From the NCBI GenBank assembly GCA_011799875.1, contig CM022297.1, forward strand, positions 446,263,292-446,327,291: a stretch of DNA of 64,000 nucleotides. The letters are read 5' to 3'. The position numbers and the translations under genes were made by a program. The notes under the pieces are model-generated. The model was not told the DNA's origin. It ran no database searches and was given only the letters and a program-made list of their open reading frames with translations. Numbering within the stretch: the stretch's first letter is position 1; each line of letters begins with the position of its first letter. This stretch comes from Thinopyrum elongatum. Its lineage: Eukaryota; Streptophyta; Magnoliopsida; Poales; Poaceae. Positions 33,850 through 44,430 of this stretch are shown here, piece by piece.

Positions 33850-34840
33850 AATGAAGATTTATGAAATGAAAAGAGCTGGACGCTATGGCATTGGGTTCAT
33901 TGACCCAAATACCATTAATGAAGAGGTGTGGACATGTCACAAAAAAGAGACAAAGAAGAGCTTGCTAGAGTTTTTTAAGCAACTAAATACCCAACCAGAA
34001 ATAGTACTTCCTTACAACTTCGGGTGAGTGTTACTGTCTTGTACTACAAATTCTATTTTGCTTACTAGATGTTAATTAATAAGTGTAGTTGATGAGTTAT
34101 GCACATGCCCGCTTAATTATACAAATGTGTGCGCATGCAGTTTTCACTGGATCCTACTAATCATTGAAGTTGACGACGGAAAAGTTAAAGTACTGGACTC
34201 ACTACTTAAAGAAACTAAAGATTACTTAATCGTGAAGGGGATGGTCGACAGGTAATTTCAATTATTATCGCACATGTCAGCCTCTTTAGTTCATTTTCTA
34301 ATATCAACTAATTAATAACTCCTTTATTCATTTTTTTTTGCCGGGCAGGGTTTGGCAAAAGTTCATCAAACAGGTTAAAGGCCCATGGAAACAAGAGCTG
34401 ACATGTGTGCGACCCAAGGTACGTAATTAAGTAGTACTATCTACATCCGCACATCTTTTTAATTATAGTTTCAATACCATTATCATGCTTGATTAATTAT
34501 TATCTGATTGAATTCTATTCTCGTAAAGTGCATAAGCCGGCGCCGGGGAATAATTTATGGGCATACTACGTTTGAGAGAACATTCATATTATGACGTCCG
34601 AAAGGAACACATCTCAAGACAACTTTGGGTACGCAAACACAATTCAAAGTTCTTTTTATCATGATCTAATATATATATACACACAACTAATATATTCATA
34701 TTGATCTCCTTCTTTAATAAAGATGATTGAGATGCAGGATAAGCTCCTACCTACGGACCGCATACGAGCACTTCAAGAGAAAATTGCGGGATTTTTGCTT
34801 TACCAGGTCATACATCCCGAAGGAGAATACCATTACACCT
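33850..34840 (+). pseudogene. CACTA Ulp1-like cysteine protease domain in several exons, broken
   Basis: Exon-like pieces with fitting splice sites are: 33850-34021; 34141-34251 (FHWILLIIEVDDGKVKVLDS, with the His and Asp of a C48/Ulp1 catalytic triad); about 34350-34419; and a piece around 34530-34628. In this last piece the expected LCGYYVC motif reads LWAYYV then TGA: the nucleophile Cys is Trp (TGG 34558-34560) and the next Cys codon is a stop (34573-34575). A further piece encodes the C-terminal helix (about 34725-34840). Family knowledge: such SUMO-protease-like domains are common in plant CACTA elements. This copy cannot be active. Confidence 0.7.
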
Positions 34841-35094
34841 AATGCTTGCATGTAATGATTTGCAAATTGTAGGAGAAATTATATATACCAAATTGTATAT
34901 ATATATATGTGTATGCATGGTCGTACGAGAAATTCTATGATATATAACGTGTACAGTATGTAGTAGCAGTGGCACTTGACGACTGCAGTAGCGTAAAATA
35001 TGTTTGAAATGAAAAACAATTAAATGGAAAACACAAAACGAAAAGAAAAAATAAATCATAATTCAGAAATCCTAAAACCCTAAACCCCTAAACC

Positions 35095-35262
35095 TCTAGT
35101 CCCGGTTGGTGTCACCAACCGGGACTAAAGGTCCCCCGGCCCCCGGCGCGGGTTCGTGCCACGTGATGTGCCTTTGGTCCCGGGCCGTGACGAACCGGGA
35201 CTAAGGAGGGGTGGGGGCTTTAGTCCCCACCCTTTAGTCCCTTATGAACCGAGATTAAAGGC
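35095..35262 (+). repeat. Right subterminal repeats of the CACTA
   Basis: Hairpins built from TAGTCCCGGTT and its complement lie at 35096-35130 (arms CCCGGTTGGTG/CACCAACCGGG) and 35173-35206, with a weaker one at 35219-35261. They mirror the left end and support the terminus at 35278. Confidence 0.8.
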
Positions 35263-35281
35263 TGATTCTGCACTAGTATCT

Positions 35282-35832
35282 ATCGGATATTTGATGAGGG
35301 ATGCAGTATAGCCGTATCCATTAGAGCGGTGACACCAACAGGTGCAAGAATGACACTAATACTCCCCTTGTGGTGGATTTTGGGGTTCAGTTATTGCCTG
35401 AGAATGAGATTAAGAAGGACATGGCGGAGAATCGCCTATCGGAGATTGTGTTGACAAATCCTAAGAGGGCCGGAGGTATATGTAGAGAGAGTAATGTTAC
35501 ATCCTGGGTGTTTTACGGCTGCCTGGAGTTAGTTTTTTAGACCAATAAAAACTGGACAAGTCAGCCGGCCCCTACACATTCTGTACCACACAGCCCGTAA
35601 GTCTAGCATTATTGATATATATAATATCAACCATTGATATTTCATTTCTCCCTTTCTGATATGATCATGAAACAAAATGTTTGGTTTCTGAAAAATACAT
35701 GAGCACTACGCTAGCTAATGTGAATGCAATGCATGCTCGTGTGAATTTTTTTGCAGGACCCTTCAAAATCGTGGAGGTGCGCGCGAAGGAGCAAAGCATC
35801 GCAAGATGATGCAAACCGATGCATGTTTGTAG
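35282..35832 (+). pseudogene. bZIP gene remnant next to the CACTA (two exon pieces)
   Basis: Exon piece 1 (about 35332-35475) translates as GDTNRCKNDTN, then ENEIKKDMAENRLSEIVL and TNPKRAGG, which resembles the segment before the basic region in plant group I bZIP proteins. It ends in GGAG followed by GTATAT, the same intron position as in the bZIP gene downstream. After a TTTTTTTGCAG acceptor (35756), exon piece 2 reads TLQNRGGAREGAKHRKMM, aligning with a basic region and keeping its Asn, then stops at 35830-35832. One base is missing just before the donor. In-frame stops lie upstream. The CACTA with its TCT duplication splits this locus at 35281, so the missing 5' part may continue before 19684. 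Confidence 0.6.
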
Positions 35833-36056
35833 TTCCGAGGATTAATTATTTGAGCATATGTTCTATTTGTTTCGTTATTTCTCAGGAGATTAGTGATCGA
35901 GAAACAACTATTCATAAGTCACTGTTGAGAACATCCAATTAGTCTTTAAGATATTCATGAAAGCACAACTGGGACCAAAATATGTTTCTCATAGAAATTG
36001 TTTTGATTATTTTTTTAACTAGGCTAGAATGATTGGGCCGGGCCAGCGAGGTTGCG

Positions 36057-36476
36057 GGGAAAGTATCAAGTACTCCCACCCCTAGGGTGCTCCCGGTGCA
36101 TCGATGCCGAAAAACATTTTTAAATTGTTCAAAAAATTCTGAAAAAAATGCAGCACATCGATGGAACATTGACGTCTCTTGTCACAAAATTTCAAATCAA
36201 AATTCGAAACATTGCTCGAGATAAAAAATGATAAATTTGACATCAATGTGATAATGGGCCAAATCTAAAGCCCAACTTATGTTATGTACAAAAATTTGTC
36301 ATTTTTGTATCTCGAGCAATGTTTCGAATTTTGATTTGAAATTTTGTGACAAGAGAAATCGATGTTCCGTCGATGTGCTGCATTTTTTTCAGAATTTTTT
36401 GAATAATTTAAAAATATTTTTCGGCCATTTGAAGCACCGGGAGTACCAAGCCTGGGAGTACTAGATACTTTCCCCC
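36057..36476. mobile_element. MULE-type MITE, 420 bp, long inverted repeats, TSD CGAGGTTGCG
   Basis: The element is nearly one inverted repeat. Arms of about 190 bp start GGGAAAGTATC-AGTACTCCCA and share an inner core containing TTCAAAAAATTCTGAAAAAA and CGAAACATTGCTCGAGAT. The arms differ at scattered positions. A 10-bp direct repeat, CGAGGTTGCG, flanks it at 36047-36056 and 36477-36486, close to the 9-bp duplications of Mutator-like elements. It lies 248 bp upstream of the bZIP start codon, and its transcript would fold into a hairpin. Confidence 0.85.
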
Positions 36477-36486
36477 CGAGGTTGCG

Positions 36487-36723
36487 TTAGGACCTCGGAG
36501 CAGCTGGAGTCCAAGACCAGTGGGAAATCAAACCGAGGCGAGCGCTCTTCCCACTCTCTCATCTCCCGCTTCTACCCCTCAAAAATAATCTCCCGTTTCT
36601 TTCCATATCAAGCTCGCTCGCTCTCGCTTTTGGCAACTCCAAGCACCCTCCGTTCGTCCGATCCGTGTTGACAACTCCCGGAACCCTAGCGAACAACAAG
36701 CTTCCCTTTCTTCCCATTCCGTC
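36487..36723 (+). promoter_or_regulatory. Promoter/5' UTR region of the bZIP gene
   Basis: Short C/T-rich sequence (CTCTCTCATCTCCC, GCTCGCTCGCTCTCGC) lies between the MITE and the start codon, typical of a cereal 5' UTR or core promoter. There is no clear TATA box; CAAAAATAATC near 36580 is the nearest AT-rich site. If the transcript starts here, the MITE occupies the proximal promoter. Confidence 0.4.
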
Positions 36724-39700
36724 ATGGATCCCAGCCGCCGCCGCCACCTCCTCCCGCAGGGCTCATCCGCCTCCCTCCGCCGCCACAGCTCCTTCTCTCC
36801 TCCGCAGCTGCCCACCTCGGCAACTCCTCTCGCCTCCCAAAGCGGCGGCGATGGCTCCGGCGGCTATCCGCCCCACCTCCTGAATCCCTTGTCGTGGTCG
36901 CTCGGTCGCGCGGCCGGAACTAGTAGTCGTGCCGGTAGCAGCTCTCCCGCCCAGAATGCCTTCTCCACTCCGGTCCTGGAGTCCTTCCATTTCCAGGGCG
37001 ACCCCGTCTCGGATGGTATCGTCGCCGTCGGCCATTTCGTCGACCTGGACGGACTCTGTGGGGTCACCCCCGGCCCCGTGGACGACGCAGGGGCAGGGCA
37101 GGTCGATGACCCCGTGGATGGCAAGAGTATCCAGATCACGGTGCTGAATAGCTCGGAGCCGGAGGTCAATTCCGGAACCTTAGTCCTAGAGCGGCCGCCA
37201 CTACCAGCGCCTTGTCCAATGGCTGCTGGCCCTGGCAGGAGTAGGCGTCCGCCCAGCGGCACTTCTCCACGGGCAGGCGGCTCTGTCAAACGCAGCCGCT
37301 TATCCATTGGTGATCGCGCTACTCCAGGGTCAGGCGGCGCTTCGGCAGGACCAGGAGGCGCTGGCAATAGCCATCTATCCATAGGCAGCGGGGCTTCTGC
37401 TTCTTCTCCAGCAGCTGGCGGCGGCGGCAACAATGGCGCCTCTCCAGGGGTAGGCGGCCCGGGCAGCAGCGCCCTCTTAACCATGGCCATGCGTAGAGGC
37501 GGCGCAGCTCTCTTTGAGCTGGCAAGAGAGGTGAAGCCCAGTGAGGCTCACATGCAGAAGATCATCAAGGACCGGGGTCTCGCAGAGCTTGCGCTTACAG
37601 ACCCTAGGAGGGTCAGGAGGTGAGGATTTCCTTCGTTCTAGACTTCTAGTGCATGTGGAGACTGATTTGTTTATTTATTTTGACAAAATCATGTGGAGAT
37701 CCACATTGTCGATCTGATATACTCATATCATATGTGTTGTCCATGGACTGAAAGTCTGAAACTGAGTATTTTCTTTTGGAACAAATTTGTAGCCTTCTGG
37801 CAGCCCGGGTGTACTCTGCCAAGAAGGAAAAAGACAAGGCGGACCGCAAGCAGGAACTTGAGCAAATGGTTGAGACGCTGACCAAGAGGATCGGTACATT
37901 ATCTGAAGAACTGGTATGTCCCTGCACCGCTAGAAAGTTAATATATAATCAGTGCCAGTTTGGTAGTCTGTTGTTATGTTGGTTGCACATCTTTGCACAT
38001 AACCAGTTTTCACCACACGAATTTATGATCAAAAGTACTCCCTCTGTAAACTAATATAAGAGCATTTATATCACTAAAGTAGTGATCTAAACACTCTTAT
38101 ATTAATTTACGGAGGGAGTATTAATGTGCACATGTCTAGAGGCTGCCGTTGGAGATTAGCTAGCATGGTTTTCCCCACGCGGTTGTACGATCACAAGTAT
38201 CAGTATATACTTGTATTGAAGCTGTTGTTTTGGACATTGGCATGGTTTTTGAAAATACTGTCTAAACGCATGTGCTCCCCCTTATCTGCACCACAAAACT
38301 GGAAGGGCGGTTCCTTGGGATATGTACCATGTGCAGAACATCCAAATTCTCTAGTATAAATATTTCTTGTGGTAATAGTAGTCGAAATTTAAAGTCTGAT
38401 TCTAGCATGTTTTACAACTATAGTTCTACAGAATTGGAGTGGTATTCTTTTGTTCACACAGTGGGTCTATTTTAACTAGAAGGAGTATATGTATGTAGAA
38501 CAATGTGGAAGTTATTTTTATTTTTATTATGGACATAACCAATAATTGTCTTCATCGTTTCAATGGAAGTTAGAGAAAATTGCGATAAAATCCTATCATA
38601 AAAATAGAATTGCAATCGCCAAGCACACACCCGAGATAGAACATATATACCCTATAAAAATAGGAAGCATTTGTGTGTGTATGATTCTTTTGACTACAAA
38701 GAATCAAGCTAGTGTTGCATTCATTTTAGTTTTACATGTTTAAATGGTGCATGTGATGTATATGTAAGCCTTTGTGGTGTTCTGTTGAAGTGAGACACGA
38801 GCTGAGCTATGTCATTGGTTTCACTTAACGCTAATTAATAACTTATCTCTACTTGGGCTGAGTTATTTTCTCGATTGGCTTCACTTAACGCTAATTAATA
38901 GGTTATATCTTCTTGATTCTTGACATGCATACATATATGATAATTCTATACCTGATAGTTACGTCCTTTCTTCTTATTCTCAGAATTTTATTTATTAAGG
39001 AGCAAAGTTCAATTATAAATCCCTATTATAATCTCTCAAGCAAATACATGGTGGGGTGTGCCTCTTTTTCGCCATCCTAATCATATATTGTTGTATTATC
39101 TCATTGCAGAGCAAGTGCCTTCAGATTAGAACTGAAAATAGTGAGCTAATGATTAATCTGCGGTCAATGGAGGATATGTCGCAACTGAGAAAGGGTATGC
39201 TTGTTTCATTGTTAATCAACATTATATGTTTGTGCACATTTGTTCCCTAGAGGCAATAAAAAAGATGCTTGACACATTGCAAATGGATGCATAAGGGCAT
39301 AGGTTTTGCTTCGAGAACAAGTTTTTCTTGTCTTTAGCTTGCATACTCACCTTAGTTGTAGTATGAATTAGGAACCCTGAAATTTGTTGTACATTGGGGG
39401 TTTTTACATACATATATAAAGAGTGCTTTACTAGCGTGCACAACAGATGCCATAGTCGTATTATCTTTTCAGAGTAAAAATGTACGAGCGTGCGTGCGCG
39501 CGCGCGCGTGTGTGTGAAAGTGTTTCCCTATCTCTTAAGAAATGGTGTGGCCTAACATACATAGTGGTTGTATACTTGTATCTACTTAGATATACAAATA
39601 CAGTGGTGAGATACACTATGCTAACTGATATATACATGCAAATGCAAGCTGCTAGTTGTTGTTAAAATTAATATAAATAAACTATGCTGAGTACTTGAAC

Positions 39701-40234
39701 GTTAACACAGGACATCTACCAAATCATCACTTGATATTTCATGACATGGTGAGTGTGCCACGATGCGATTATTCGGGTTATGCCACTTCTTTTCTACTGA
39801 TCGACCACAGTCGAACCGAACAAAAATATTACTGGTTTATCTCTTCATATTTAAAATGTTGTCATATTCATATAACATATATTCATTCAACCACTACATC
39901 GTCTGGATTTTACAAGTTACGTCGATATTTGTTCCTTTGAATAACTGAATGTGTACAGCAGCAATGTTATGGATGTTGTTACACAGTTTGTTTCTTTGGA
40001 TGCTTCTTGTGCTAGCTAATCTCGTACATGTCATTATATTAATTTACTAGTCCCTTTGTTTTCCAATCAATGCGATGGTTTATTTTTTTAATCCAATGTC
40101 AACTTAATTAATTAATTATTTCTTCTCCAGCTCAACAAAAAGCACTAACTTCTGAGGTCAAGGTATGGAAGGCTAAATACAATGCTATGCTTTCTCATAA
40201 GCTAAACACTTCATGCCAAGAGCTCAAGAGATAA
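36724..40234 (+). CDS. Atypical group I-like bZIP protein, four exons, 401 aa
   Basis: Exons 36724-37619, 37793-37913, 39110-39194 and 40131-40234 (stop 40232-40234) join into 402 codons with GT-AG introns and matching phases. The ATG is in good context (GTCATGG). Residues 1-270 are rich in Pro, Ser, Gly and Ala with two loose SxLSIG repeats. Then comes MQKIIKDRGLAELALTDPRR, matching the segment before the basic region in VIP1/RF2a-like bZIPs, interrupted by an intron at the position I recall for that group. The basic region reads SLLAARVYSAKKEKDK: the conserved Asn is Ala and the conserved Arg is Lys. A leucine zipper and TSEVKVWK follow. It is probably nuclear, perhaps dimerising without normal DNA binding. 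Confidence 0.75.
38038..38118. mobile_element. Stowaway MITE in intron 2 of the bZIP gene, TSD TA
   Basis: An 81-bp element with ends CTCCCTCTGTAAACTAATAT and the inverted counterpart ATTAATTTACGGAGGGAG, flanked by TA (38036-38037, 38119-38120). The arms contain AAGAGCATTTATATCACTA and its near complement around a short loop. This is the classic Triticeae Stowaway, mobilised by Mariner-type transposases. Confidence 0.92.
38811..38930 (+). repeat. Two-copy direct repeat of about 61 bp in intron 2
   Basis: ATTGG-TTCACTTAACGCTAATTAATA occurs near 38813 and again near 38874, followed in both by a T-rich stretch containing ATCT-CTT. It is a local tandem duplication within the intron. Confidence 0.8.
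39488..39518 (+). repeat. Alternating purine-pyrimidine run in intron 3
   Basis: A run of GTGCGTGCGCGCGCGCGCG passing into GTGTGTGTG. Alternating GC/GT tracts of this kind can adopt Z-DNA. It lies about 290 bp into intron 3. Confidence 0.8.
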
Positions 40235-42000
40235 GCACCCAATTGTTGAATGCCCATTCAGAAGCACAAGTGTACCTTGAGCATCCCATTTAATGTGACC
40301 AGCTACACATACAGTGGCAACCATCAAAAGCACATAACTAAGCCATAGCAGCAAGAAAATCTCCGCGAGATTGAAATGGTGAACTGCTAAAATTTTAAAG
40401 GTCGCTTATTGTAAATTTGATCGAGAACACCATACATGTATGTGATTATACTTCCCCTTGTTGGGTTGTTGGATAATATTCATTACATAATTTAGCTTTT
40501 GTGTGCAATACATTCTTTATTAGGCATACACGGTGCCGACATCTCACAATAAAGTTAGGTATGATGATTGCATATGGAGATCACACATTCCACATGGACA
40601 GCATGCATTTCCATTTTTGTTGGCTTCTTTTTAATTGGAACTATATGAGAATGCTGATGGTTGTGGTTCATCCCAAGCCATACACAGTATTTCCCCTCAT
40701 ACACATGTAGTGTTGGTGATGAATACAAATGATTGTAATGTTGGTCACATATACATAATGAGTCAAATATATACAATTTAAGTAAAAATATAAACTTATT
40801 ACTCATCCACTTAACGAGCAGTGCTTCATACTAGATGTCCAAAATGTTTTTTGTTGCAACAACCTTAGGAGTTAACATGATTTCCGCGGTTTGGCATTAA
40901 TTTCGATGCTCCCTCCTTTGTGTTTTAGCTCCTTTCAGACAATTTAAATAATATTGCACCTTGATCAATGAAGCTTTGGTATTCTAGTATGAGCCGGGTA
41001 TTAAGATTATGCAATACTTTATGCTAGTGTATGGGCGCTCCGTGCATTAACATTCGAGAATCACATACAATTTACACCATGTATTTATGAAAGATACAAG
41101 GGAGTCTAGAGTGAGTGAGTAACTACAAACTATTCCCTAAACTGTGGGTTCTAGATAAAGGGGCTAGAAAGGCCTCACCTACTTGATGTGATGATTAAAA
41201 TGTTTCAGTTAAATATTTCCAATAGAAGTTTGGTAATCCTTCAAAAAATTAATCACATGTAGTGCATTGTCATGGTATTGATTAAGGGAATATTTGGTCT
41301 ATGCCACTATCCAAAGTTGACATCATCCGATGGTCACCACTAGATTTTCACAAATTATGGCTATGCCACTAATGCTTATGAAAAAATTAGCCACATGCTT
41401 TGGCGCGCCTTATAAGTGAGTAGCCGTTAGGTCAGCCCCTCGTTGTTGTATCCTTTCACCAGTTTTCTCATCTATGGGACCCACCACTTGCCATGTCATT
41501 AGCAATGGAGAGGAGCCAAATTAAATAACTTGAAATCCCAGAAGCCAAGAACCTCCATTGATTTTGTTTTAGTCATTATGTCCCATGATACCAACATGTC
41601 TTCATCTTTCCACCCTTACTTTCCCACTGGAAATTCTGAAGCATGGACTTTATATGAGATCATACACGGAAAAGCCGGAAAAAAACTGTTGAATAAGTGG
41701 GAACTACTTGAGCAATTGATTTGATAAACACTTCCTTCCCCTCAGTCGGTAACATCCTTTCCATCCAACCTTGAACCCTTTTACAAATTCTATCTTTAAG
41801 ATATTTAAATGTTTTCTGCCCACATCAGAAGGCAGCCCCAAATAATTCTCCGTTAATGACTCGGTGTAGCTTCTGAGTACATTGTTATCTGTTTCTTAGC
41901 TCATTGGAACGCCACTTGCCGGAAAATACCAAAGATATATCCAGATTAACTTCTTGTCCTAAAGCTCGATTGTAATCATTAAACCCATTAAGCTAAGCGT
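40235..42000. other. Sequence downstream of the bZIP gene; nothing assigned
   Basis: This holds the presumed 3' UTR of the bZIP gene and then AT-rich sequence without ORFs over about 80 codons or recognised terminal repeats. I see no second gene. Short ORFs at 40501-40710 and 41530-41724 have no recognisable features. Confidence 0.4.
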
Positions 42001-42007
42001 GAAGGGC

Positions 42008-42046
42008 GGCCAACCAGCTATGCCACGTGGCGCAAGCTGGTTGGCC
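42008..42046. repeat. Nested perfect palindrome with a G-box core
   Basis: A 12-bp arm GGCCAACCAGCT (42008-42019) pairs perfectly with AGCTGGTTGGCC (42035-42046). The 15-nt loop contains a second perfect palindrome, GCCACGTGGC (42022-42031), with the CACGTG G-box. Around it lie loose repeats of TAGATGAAGGT/TAGATGGAGGT (42077-42290), suggesting a decayed mobile element. Confidence 0.75.
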
Positions 42047-42939
42047 GTGGTAAGAAATCTTTTAGAATTTTTTTTAGATGAAGGTCTGGATTATTTTTTA
42101 AATTTATCTTTTCCTTTTTAGATGGAGGTGAGGACCTCTGATGTTTTTTTTTAATGGAGGGTTATGCAAAGTGGCACTCGCCGGTAGGCCGCGGTGGTAA
42201 TTTTTTTTTATTTTTCATTTTTACTATTTTTTAGATGAAGGTGAGGATTTTTTTTTCTGAGATGTTTTTTTAGACGGAGATGAAGACTCTATGTATTGTT
42301 TTTAAATAGAAACTTGTGCACAACTTTCTCTCAAGTGACGCCACAGGATGGCGCCCCAACCACTAGTTCAAAGCATTCCTTGCTGCATTTGCACTCCCAT
42401 CGCATGCCTTCAAGAACAAATGAATGCCATCCGCAAATAAAAGGTGGCACACCTCTGGTGCCAACGATGCCACAACCAAACTTTTAAGCTCTTATGACTG
42501 ACTTCTGTGTTTTAAGAGGCACGAGGGCCCTCAGCTACCACAGGAGCGTTTCTTACCTTCATGTCACAAGTTCGATCCTAAGTAAGTATTTTTTGAAATG
42601 TTCATCCTGTATTTACAAAATTGTTCATCGCGTATTTAAAAGATGGCATACACCATTCAACGTGTAAGGTGGCATGCAAGAGGAAAATAAGAAAAATGTG
42701 AGCAAATCTTCTAATTGTCCAAACAGAATTACGATTGAAAGTTGAGCCCATACACTTGCAGGCTAGGCACGTCATCTAAAAACACAAATTAAAAATCTAT
42801 GTAGAGAAGCCGCAGTGTAATCCCTCCCCCTACCCTCGGAAAATTACAGGTGCATTGTATGTGCCGGGCACACACACCTTCCCCCTCGTGCGAGCCGTTC
42901 GATGCCTCGTGATTTGTAAGGTTATTGGATCCCGTACGA

Positions 42940-43140
42940 GGGCACAACAAGTTTGAAGTTTTAGTTTCTGAAACTTACGATTTTGTTGCCTGCACCTTCT
43001 GAAACTTATGATTTTTCAGTCGATCCTACCAAGTTTCAGAGTTGAAACTTAAAACTTACGAGTTTGTCGGTCGCAGGCTCTAAAATTTACGATTTTGTCG
43101 GTTGCTTGCACTAAGTTTCAGAAGATGAAACTTAATGAAA
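42940..43140 (+). repeat. Degenerate short tandem repeats (GAAACTTACGATTTTGTCGGT type)
   Basis: Variants of GAAACTTACGATTTTGTCGGTTGC recur about four times, mixed with AAGTTTCAGA and its complement. The array is too diverged to define a unit exactly. No gene is seen between 42050 and 43590. Confidence 0.55.
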
Positions 43141-43589
43141 TGTTCTATAACTTGTCAAAATGTATTCAAAATGATTCTCATTTGTAAGCCCCGGTCACCA
43201 GAAACACGAATATAAAAAACAAACTCAATTTGGACTTTTGGTTCAAAAGATATTAAAGATTGCAAATCGAAAGCGAAAAAAAGGTGGATGTGTGTCCCCA
43301 CACCTACGTGCTATAAATCCGCTCCCACCCTACCGTAGAGGCAACCCACACCAGGTAAAAAAATAAAATGGAATGTAAAACACAGTCCAGCAGATAACAT
43401 TGAAAAATCCCTACATCACCCCTCCAGCTCGTCCCGCACGCCCACAAACCCATAACAACCCCTAAACAAGCCCTCTCTCTGCCACGTCCGAATGGAAAAC
43501 ACATGTGCTAGAGCCGGGGAGCTGTTGTATCTCGCCCGCATACATAAGTACGCCTTAAATGGGCCGGCCACTAATCACATAGTGTTACA

Positions 43590-44430
43590 TAATCAATTAT
43601 TGTTCCTTTTTATATACTTTTTAAAATATTATAAATACAAACATTCCAAACAACTTAATGTACTTAAAAATATTAATACTTTCACCATGAATTTGAAAAA
43701 TGGAAACACGGTGTAATTTTTTTGGCAGTGTAAAGAATGTTGATAGCATTCAAAAAATGGTGATATTTAAAAAATGTTCACGCGTTTCAAAAAAATGTAA
43801 GTGCTATTTTGAAAAAAAATGTTCATATAATTATAAAAAGTTCTTTATCATTCAAAAAATGTATGTTGCATTTTAAAAGTTTTTACGTGTTTCAAAAAAT
43901 GTACATGACACTTTCCTAAAATGTTATATATATAAAAAATGTCCGTATAATTATGAAAATTCATATCATTCAAAAAATGTACTTTGTATTTAAAAATATA
44001 TCACATATTTCAAAATATATTTACTTTAAAAACATGTTTATATATGTAATAAAATGTATCATTTAAAAATGTTTCAACACGTAATTGAATTTTTTTTAAC
44101 ATGTGTTCAAAAATATGTATTTGAAAAAAAGCTGAACATGTATTAAAAATGTTTTATATGTTATACCAAAATTGTACAATGTGTATGAAAAATACACCTC
44201 AAAACATATACTAGGAAAAATGTTAATAATGTATTTGAAAAATGTTAAACATGCATAAAAACATTTCTGAGTATTCTAAAAATGTACAATGCATATGGAA
44301 AATGTGACATTGTTTAAAACAAACTGAAAAAAAAGAAAATGGTGAAAATGGAAGAAAGAAAGAAATAAAATCAAAGAAAAGAGAAGGAAAAAAAGATAAA
44401 AATCAAAGAAAATCGATGCAAACAGTGAAA
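43590..44430. repeat. AT-rich degenerate repeat array (AAAAAATGT-rich)
   Basis: A region of about 800 bp is built of variants of TTTCAAAAAATGTACATG and ATTTAAAAATGTTC in irregular order, ending in A/G-rich sequence near 44330-44430. This kind of sequence is common in Triticeae intergenic DNA and carries no coding signal. Confidence 0.6.

Larger units (their letters stand above)
19684..35278 (+). mobile_element. CACTA (Caspar-like) DNA transposon, TSD TCT, carrying nested element W
   Basis: Left terminus CACTAGTAGAAAA and right terminus GATTCTGCACTAGTA (inverted CACTAGT, last G changed to A) are flanked by the 3-bp duplication TCT (19681-19683 and 35279-35281). Both ends carry subterminal TAGTCCCGGTT motifs in both orientations. 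Internal genes follow the plan I recall for Caspar-type elements: a coiled-coil/membrane ORF, TNP2 N-terminus, an En/Spm second protein and a Ulp1-like protease. The TNP2 catalytic core is missing, so the element is non-autonomous. About 5.4 kb is CACTA sequence; the rest is element W. Confidence 0.9.

Noticed and set aside
33977..34141. A separate host protease gene at the Ulp1-like region
   Set aside because: It lies between the CACTA second gene and the CACTA right end and matches the domain order of Caspar-type elements, so it belongs to the transposon.
42940..43140. Possible CRISPR-like or regulatory array
   Set aside because: Units are degenerate and irregular in spacing in a plant genome; a decayed tandem repeat is the simplest view.
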